Assembly (NCBI GenBank): GCA_963457665.1
Contig: OY735202.1
Location: 54,209,631 to 54,273,630, forward strand
Direction of reading: 5' to 3'
DNA from: Thysanoteuthis rhombus
Taxonomy: Eukaryota > Mollusca > Cephalopoda > Oegopsida > Thysanoteuthidae
Length of the DNA stretch: 64,000 nt
The stretch's first letter is position 1. Every line of letters begins with the position of its first letter. Positions 49,501 to 58,500 of this stretch are shown one piece after another. Below the pieces are notes generated by a model, which was not told the DNA's origin, did not search any database, and saw only the letters and a program-made list of their open reading frames with translations. Made by a program: the position numbers and the translations under genes.

Positions 49501-52500
49501 CATCCAAACTGATTTTTACTTTAAGCTGATGCTTGAAATAAGCAATCAGTTGCGTGGGAGAAAACTGCTTGCCCCCATGGAATCCCTTCTGTCGCATCGT
49601 CTGAAACACAACTCTCATAATACTGAGTAAGCACATAAGAATATAATATTTTTTTTTTTCCAGCAACGGCACCATATTGCAACGCTCAGCACTGGCTGAG
49701 GCAAAAAAGATTCGCAAAGAGTGTAAACAATGTTACCTTCAATCAGTCCACACAATGGGCTCACAATGCTGGATTGAAAGAAGGCGTGCTCAATGGATTC
49801 CTCTAAATCACTGCAACGCATGCATTCTGAGCGATCAACTAGTCTTGCTGACCCAGAGCACGTTTCAAATGATCAGCCAAGAGGGAAAACTCAAGAGAAA
49901 GCAGGTGTAACATCACAAAGATTTTCTGCTACCAGTCAAGATTCATCAAAACATGCACGTGTGATAGTAAAATTTTTTGAGATGTAACAGCTGCTTTCTC
50001 CTAAATTTTTCTCTTCACCTTCAAATTGTCACTTTCATCAACATTCTGTCAGATCACTTCACATCCACAATATAAACATATATATATGTACAGATACAGG
50101 CATATATCCATTACTAAATCCATAACTGTCACATTGAAAAGAAACAAATAAACTGAGAATAAATGCGATGAGAATTTGGAGTAAAAACAATTATTTGGGC
50201 CTTTGCATTACTGGTAGCTGTTTAGCTCAATGATAAGAGCAATGCTATGTAAGAGGCTACCTTATCGGTTGCAGGTTTGATTTTTGTAACAGCCTAATTT
50301 TTTCTTATTGTTTATTCTATTTACATTGTCTAGTTGTAGTGATACATTAAATCATGTAACAACGGGAGATCATTTCAAATGAGAGTTTTTATACAATATA
50401 ACACAATAATTATTCTGTTAGATCATATATATATCCATTCCTTAATCTATAACTGTTGCATTGAAAAGAAACTAATAGACCGAGAATAAACGAGATGAGA
50501 ATTTGAAGTGAAAACAGTTATTTGGCCTTTGCATTACCGGCGACTGTTTAGCTCAATGGTAAGAGCAACACTACTTTGAAACTGCTACCCTATCGATACC
50601 TGCAGCAGCCCCATTTTCTTCAATTGTTTATCCTATTTACGTTCTCTAGGGTGAGCGATACATTAACTGTGAAATGAAGGGAGATCATTTTAAAGAAGTT
50701 TCTATCTAATACAACGCAATTTATAATCATATATATATATAAACATATATATATTTACATATATATTTACACAATACAAATCAGGAATACACAATAGTAT
50801 GATGTAATATAATATAATACGATATCCAATGTGTGATGGATTTATTTCATAAAGTGTTTGATACATCCATCATTAAACATTGAGTTGATTTAAAATAAAG
50901 CTTAAAATATGATGAAGTGAAGAATTCCCCACACAAACCCATTTATTTTTCTGCCCTGTTGGGGCTTCTTCAGGCGGATGATTCAGTTTATTTTAGATCC
51001 CTAATAGGGACGTTTTTTTGGGGGGGGGGTCTACTTTTCTAGAGTGTAAGATCTTTCTCTTATTCTATTTATATATCTTTTCTTTAACATAGATACAATA
51101 ACACTGACATACAAGGAATTCGCAAACAGCCATCAATCCATTCAAGAAATTGTACAAGCACACATATACCACCCTTTTAAGAAAAGAAAAAGCAGTCTCA
51201 CCCACATCAACCAAATAGATTAAATGAAAAACAACAGCCAACTTCAACCCTGCCCCACATATCACCTATCCATTAAATACTAGACATGACCTCTCCATTG
51301 TATAATAGAAAATTTTTTAAAAATTTCCTGAGAACTGATTATTTTAGCTCCTCATTGCCCTTTTTATCCAGACAAGCCAAACATCCACAGGAAACAAACT
51401 ATCTCTTACCCCATTTCACACAGACCTTTCTTTTTTAAAACCAAATTTTCTTCTAACCTACACAGATAGAAAACACCTCACCTTCCGCTCCTACTAAACA
51501 ACCAAGCAACAAAAATATATCCCCATTTCTTTCCTCAGCCTCAAACATGTAAACAGCAAAACAAACTTTCTGTGAACTGGTGCAAATATTTTCTCAGAAA
51601 AAGATGTCTGGCACCAGCCAAAATGTATTGAAACACGCCCATGGAAAAATAAAAAATTTTGAGATGTAATACCTACTTTCTTTTGAGTTCTTCTCTTCAA
51701 ATTATCATTTTATAAACGTCAATCAAATCACTTCACATCCACAATACAAGCATATATATGTATAAATATATATCTCATTATGTTGTGGAAAAGTTGATGA
51801 TATGGAAAAGGAAAAAGACTTGAGACTACTTAGTACATCTCAAATTTTTGTGGTAAAGAGTGTAATAGCTTACCTAGGAGTATTTTCTGAATGGTATGAA
51901 TTTTTTTCATACAGTTGAATGTCCAAGCAGATTAATAGTTTTTTTTCCTGATATTAATAAACAGAAGTAAATGTATTGTTCTATATTTTCACGTTTTTAT
52001 ATTAATGATTTTGTATGTGAATGTCTGTCTAAACATATATCTGTATCTATCCATATATTTTTGTATAGGTAAGCCTAGCCACACAAAGAACCCACATAAT
52101 AATTCAATTTGGCTCTTATCTTGTTTTTAACACTATACTTATCGTACATTATCATTTTCAAGATAAATATGCTTTTATTGATTTTGTAAACAAGACGGAT
52201 TAATTTTTCCAATTATTTTTTCATTGATTTTAGAAATAAAATAGATTTCAAGAAAATAACTTCGAAATGTATTTATTCCAATATGCAGTAAAATATAAGA
52301 TATTGATAAAATTTCACCAAATTTGATATTCCGTAATTTATTTTGACCAAGACTGTAAATAATCATTTATTCTGTTTCCAATTTTTTAAATCATGATTGT
52401 TTTGCTATCAATTCAGCATCTTGAAATTTTTACCTTTGAGCATGATGCACAGTAATGTGTAGAGGGTGCCTCATTTTCATCTAATAGAGAAAAACACACT

Positions 52501-55500
52501 GCGTGTTGCCAGTAGTTGCAATTGGCACACAATATCATCAAACCATCATCCTGAAATAAAGGAAGTAGAAAAAAGCTTACATGCAAATAAACAACAGAAT
52601 ATAAGATATGATCGTGAATGAAAAAATCATAATTATACCTGAAACAATTACACAAAAAAATCATCACTAAAAAGACATATCATCGACTATACTGATTTTT
52701 ATTGGTGACTAGTAAATTCCCCCAAAGTGACTCGTCTTCAGTACAAATTCATCTCTATGCCACACAAGTATATGTACACACATAAGCATAGGCACACACA
52801 CAAGTTCTATATGCACACATATATACTACATGAGAACACAGACACATCGCATACGCACACATATACTGACTACATCAGGAGTATGAAACATGCAGCCTGT
52901 GGCCCATATTTGGCCTGCCGATCTCTTACATGTGGCTCATGACACATTTCTGTCCCAGATATATTTTATATTTATGTTGTATCATTTTTTTTTAAATTGA
53001 AAAAAAAAAATAGGAAAAGTGAAATGAATTTTTTTATAAAAATCTAAAAAATTGAAATTCCATATAGATTAAATAAAAACTTTGGCATAGGGTCCCTACA
53101 GGTCGTTGCTAAGTTTCGCATCAGTGATAGCTATGAGAAGTATCCATGCCCCAAAATTTATTTGAAATTCATCAACTTTATATCAGAGAATAGGGGAGTT
53201 AACTCTCATTGTTGTAGTACTTAGAATCGAAGTTGCACCCCTTGAATTCAAAATCATAGTCGCTGAGTAGAAAAAGGAAGTGAATACAAAGGGCCAGTAA
53301 TCAAAATGAGAACAAAACCTGAAAAATAAAATGTACATTCACACAAGCACACATGTACAATAAGGAACATAAAAGTAAATAGATATTTATAGAATTTGCA
53401 TGATCTTGGTGACACAAAATTTAGAATTTAATGCCAAACAGAACATAGTAGCAGAGAGGAGACACAAAGTAGAAAGCTATGGCAATAGCTGAACTCCCAC
53501 AAGGACTCTACAGAAGAAGCTGTTGGAATGTGACTCCAATAACTGGGAGAGAAATCAATGACTTCTCCATGTATTAAGGACTTCTTGAAAATATAAGTGT
53601 TCTGTTCAGTTCTCTATCTTATGATCAACTCAAAGGTTAACCTTGGACTTTTATGCTTTGTTATTCAACAGATAAATTTTTGTACTTGTCTTCCTCCCTA
53701 TGAAAAACATGATAAGGACTGTTGACATAACAACTGCACTCATATCTTTTCTTGAATCTTATGTAGCAAACAACAATTCATATACAAAACACAGATGAAT
53801 TCTATCAAAAGATACAAAAGAAAATCTATCAAATAAACTTCCTTACTTACGGCCAAGCACTATCTTCTGGTAGAGCAAACTCGACTGTCAAGAACAAGAA
53901 AACATCACATCCAAAAAAGACAACCAATGCATCCTCCCAATAGTCACCTGTGGGCAGAGACATGAAACCTAACCAAAAGATTGAGCCTTAAACTGAGAAC
54001 CATGCAACATGCACAGGAGAAAATCATGCTCAACCTCAAATGGAAAGATCATAAGACAGCACAGTATATTAGAGAAAAGACAGGATTCCGCAATATTATA
54101 AGAACCATTGAAAAACTCAATTGACAATGGGCTGGACATGTTGCATGAATGTCAGACAATCACTCGACATCACAACTCACAAGATTGATCCCTGAAGATC
54201 ACTTGCAAAATTGTGGCTGACAATGATGAGAAAATACTGGCTCTGCGACACCCATGATAGAGAAATCTGGAAAATTTCGGGGAAGATCTATGTCCAATGA
54301 TGGACGCAAAAATGCTGTCGATGATGATCAGAATAAATATCAAATTACTATTATCAAATTATTTTATACCAAAATAAATTATGGGCTCTTTCATAAAACT
54401 CCTATATGTCTCGCATTTAAATAACTGCTAAGGAAAATTTTAAAAACATACAATTCAAGAAGAAAACAGACAAAACAAAACCATGACTTGGCTTGAAATT
54501 TCAAAGGAGAATTGCAGGCCTTTGATAGTGCCAAAACTTTAACAATTAATATCATAAGGATTTGAATAAGAATTTCCTATTTTTAAATTTAGAAAAATTC
54601 ATATATTCTTTTTTTCTCAAATCTTATCAACATTGCCTGCAAAAGTTTATCACCCAATAACATATCAGCCAAATCGATATGATCAAGAAATTGCATGTAA
54701 TCTCGTAAAATTCTACACTATAAATTTCTATACAAATTACTGCCAAAAGAAAACCACACATTTTCCCAACAAAAAATTATTCAAACCATAAAAAATCAGT
54801 TTTGAGATTAAAAACTATATGAGAACTGGGCTATGTAGTGAATAAGTGCAGTTATTATCCAATCAGAGACTGAGAATCTTACATCAAGATGCCAAGCTCC
54901 AGGAGCCTAAAAGACACAAATCAATTACAACTGCCCTTGAATGAAGAAACTATTTCATTCTCCATGTTTCCAACCCCTTTTGCCTCCAAGTACACAAGTG
55001 AATATTTTCTATCCTTGGTCAACATTTTTTTGTGTGTATTTTTTTTAGTTTCAAGAGAACCCTGTTTCATCAACTGTTTGTTAAGATGACAAAAAATGCA
55101 ATTAAAAAAACAATTCCTACTTCTTTTCACAAAGTAAGCTTTTTCATAATTGATTGCCATGACAGTTAGAAGAGAAAATTTAAGCATGCCATGTATGGAT
55201 ATGGATGGGAAAATCCAATATTGTTTATAACTGAAATAGAGACAAAAGCAAATGATTAGACAAGTAAATAGGATGTATATTTAATGATTCAACAAATGAG
55301 ACATTCATGAATAATGCATCTCAAAATGAAAGGAAAATGCAGTAACATTAGTAAGATGGATAGTGGTATAAACCATATATGCACACACATACGCAAATCA
55401 CATGCAGACACATGCCACATGCACATGCACATAAACATACACACTACAAAAACAAGCATACACAGGTGGCCTGAGTCGGAATGTAGTGTGTGTATATGGC

Positions 55501-58500
55501 ATGTGTATACATGTGTCTGGAGTGTATGTGAATGTTACATGCATATGTGGCATGTTTCCTCATATGCACGTGTGTATATACAAATGTGTGTGCTCATGGT
55601 GTGTATATATACATTGGATGCGTGCTTAATCTATGTGTGTAAGTGTGTGATAATTTATGATACATGTGTTTGTGCATGTATCTGTGATGTGTCTATACAC
55701 ATGTACATGTGTATTCATGTACACACATATCTGTCCATTATGTGCAAGTATACATGTGAATGAGTAAATATTAGTGAGTGGTAAGTGTTCATGTGTGGAT
55801 ATATGTTATTTGTGTATGTGTGTGCATATGTGGCATGTGTGTACATTAGAATATGCAGTATATGTCTGTAGTTAGTTTGGGTGTATGCATGTGTGTATGT
55901 GGCATATGTTGGTTTTCCTATCCGTTGTACTCGTCCATTTGCTGTTCTATTCCAAATATTTAATTGTCTGGTTAATTGCCTTTCATTGGTCTCCCAATTT
56001 GTTGTACCCATCCATTTTTCATATGCTTCTTTATATATACACTTGTACATGCATGCAGAGATATAAATTACTCCAATTTGGGGCAGGAAAACACCCAACT
56101 TAGTGACTGTGCACACAGTTTGACCATTTGGATATTTAGAGAGTGGCAAACCTCTCTACAAGCATCTGCCTCTATAATCTAATGACATACAGATGTCTCA
56201 TCACCTCACTTTGTGCATCTTTTGTTTTTCTCTCAAGCTCTGTGGCAAAGTGGCGATAAGTGCAGACTTGACTGGTTGGAAGCATGCATAAATTTGCACA
56301 CAGGTGGTAGGAATCCTATCTTGATGTCATTATCATATCTTCATGGACAGAGACTGATTTGGGTAGGGATTCTTGCATCTGAGCAGCCTAGTTCAGGAGA
56401 GAGCTGCTCACCAAGGATTATAGGAAAAAGCTGGAAAAAGTGCATAAAGAAAATTCTGTCTGATTTTTGCTGGTTAGTTTGCTTCAGCTAATGCCGGTTC
56501 ATGAAATGCAGGAATGAAAAAAGTTACAATACTAAAATAGAAGCAAAAAAGTAATTATCAATCAACATCTGCAGCTGGAATGTTAGAACCCTTTTGGATT
56601 GTGATTCATTTGATAGATTGGATTGGAGTAAAGTGCATGCAACTAGAGAATTGCATCAACTTAACATAGACATAGCAGTATCCTCTGAAATGCGCCTTTG
56701 AATCACTGAAGTATCCTCTGGTTTCACATTGTTTGAGGCCAGAAAATGGAAGGAAGTGTTGGCTTGCCATAAGAATTAATTAGAGTGCCCAAATAGCATT
56801 TATGAGTGCATTATGGAGCTAAGATCCCCTCCATCTTGTGGACGACATGTATTTTTGTTCCTTAGTTCATGGTCCAACTTTCCTGGCGAGTGAATATTGT
56901 CATTCTATGGCTCAGTTCCAGGGCATGAAAAACTGATCGTTCTTGGTGACTTTAATGCATAAGTTGGGATGCAGCACAGGATTCTGAGTGCACTTGGTCA
57001 TTATAACATTGAAAACAAAAAGAGTAATTAGTTACTCTTACTTCAACTCTGTTGGGAACTTGGCTTAGCTATCTGTAACACCTCCTTTCATCAGAAACTA
57101 AAACAAGATAACATGTTTCATCCAAGATCCAAACAGGGTCACATGTCTGATTTCATTCCACAGATGAAAAGTAGCTATCTGATTTTTTTTTACAATTTTG
57201 CCCATAGAAATCTATGATAGCCCCAAACCTGGCCAATTTTTAAAAAATCATATTTAATTAGTTTATAAAATTATTTGTATCAATCTCTCCCTTGCTTTAG
57301 TGTAATTGAAATAGTTGTGTATAATTATGTAATGTTCATAATACACTTGCACAATGTAAACAATCAAAACAGGATGAAAATAAAGGTACAACTTTAATGT
57401 ATGGATATGGGAAAGGCTGATGATTATAAGTACATATATACTGGAATATATATGTCAAATATGACTGTTATTTTTGTGTGGAGACTAAAGCTATTTTATT
57501 AGTTAATTTATTTTTCAATAATTCAAGTACCCTAATTTCAAGTTTTTTTTAAAGTCTCAACTCAACTCAAGCTGTTTGTGATCAGACATGAAGTCTGAGG
57601 AGTTTCTATGACATAATCTTCATTGTCATAATAGGAAGGGGAATGAACCAATGAAATGCTTGAGCACCAACAGAGAAGAAATCAGCATATATGCTTATGA
57701 TATGGCTAGCTCCATAGGCAAAATCTATTTTTCATATTATTTCTAAATTATTTTGGATTGAATGATGATGAATATAGCTTATCAACAGAACATTTTACAT
57801 ACGTTTCTCTTTATTTATTCAGTTTTAAGTATAAATATTTTTGAATTGCAAAAAGAACATACAACATGAATCTTATCATAATTCAGTAAAAGTCTGACTG
57901 TCTGTATGTATGTACTCGCCAACTGTAAAAACTATTAGACAAATGTAATTTTCTTTTGGTCTGGATGTGACACTGACCAATGTTTCTAGCAAATTAGTTA
58001 CAGAAAATCACTCCATAAAATATGTTTTTGGTGGGTTTGATTCAGGGAGGGCCAATTTACATGAAAATTCATTATGCTAAAATGATCTCAGACATTTCAC
58101 TAATTTAATAAAAAAACATTTCATTCTTTTTTTCAAATTCTTGAATTCAAAATGTGACGTACGGTTGTGTTCAAAATCTATAAAGAATGTTCTTTTTTCA
58201 TTCAAAGAGATTAGAATCAGAGGGGGAGTTTTTTTTAACACTTTTAGATGTCAAAATCTGGGAGAAGTATTCTTTTACTTTCAGGGGTCAAAATCGAGGG
58301 GGAGATTTTTTTTCAATCTTAGGGAACAAAATTGAAAGGTAACTTATTTTCCACCTTGAGGTATCAAAATCTATGGGGAACTTTTTTTCATTTTCAATGA
58401 TCGAAATCAAGAAGACTTTTTTTCACTTTTAGGGGTCAAAATCAAGGGAAATATTTTTTCACTTTTAGGGGACAATTTTGAAGGGGTACTTTTTTTTCAA

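Noticed and set aside
49498-49620. Possible extra HORMAD exon with CTCAG and GTAACA borders on the - strand
   Set aside because: The flanking HORMAD exons already join in phase 0, and the peptide continues a zf-RVT type LINE match.
50221-50290. tRNA gene
   Set aside because: Box A is good but box B and the stems are degenerate, and the same sequence recurs with a SINE body and TA tail.
55314-56182. Several overlapping frames on both strands rich in Tyr, His, Cys and Ile
   Set aside because: By-products of CA/TG low-complexity sequence.
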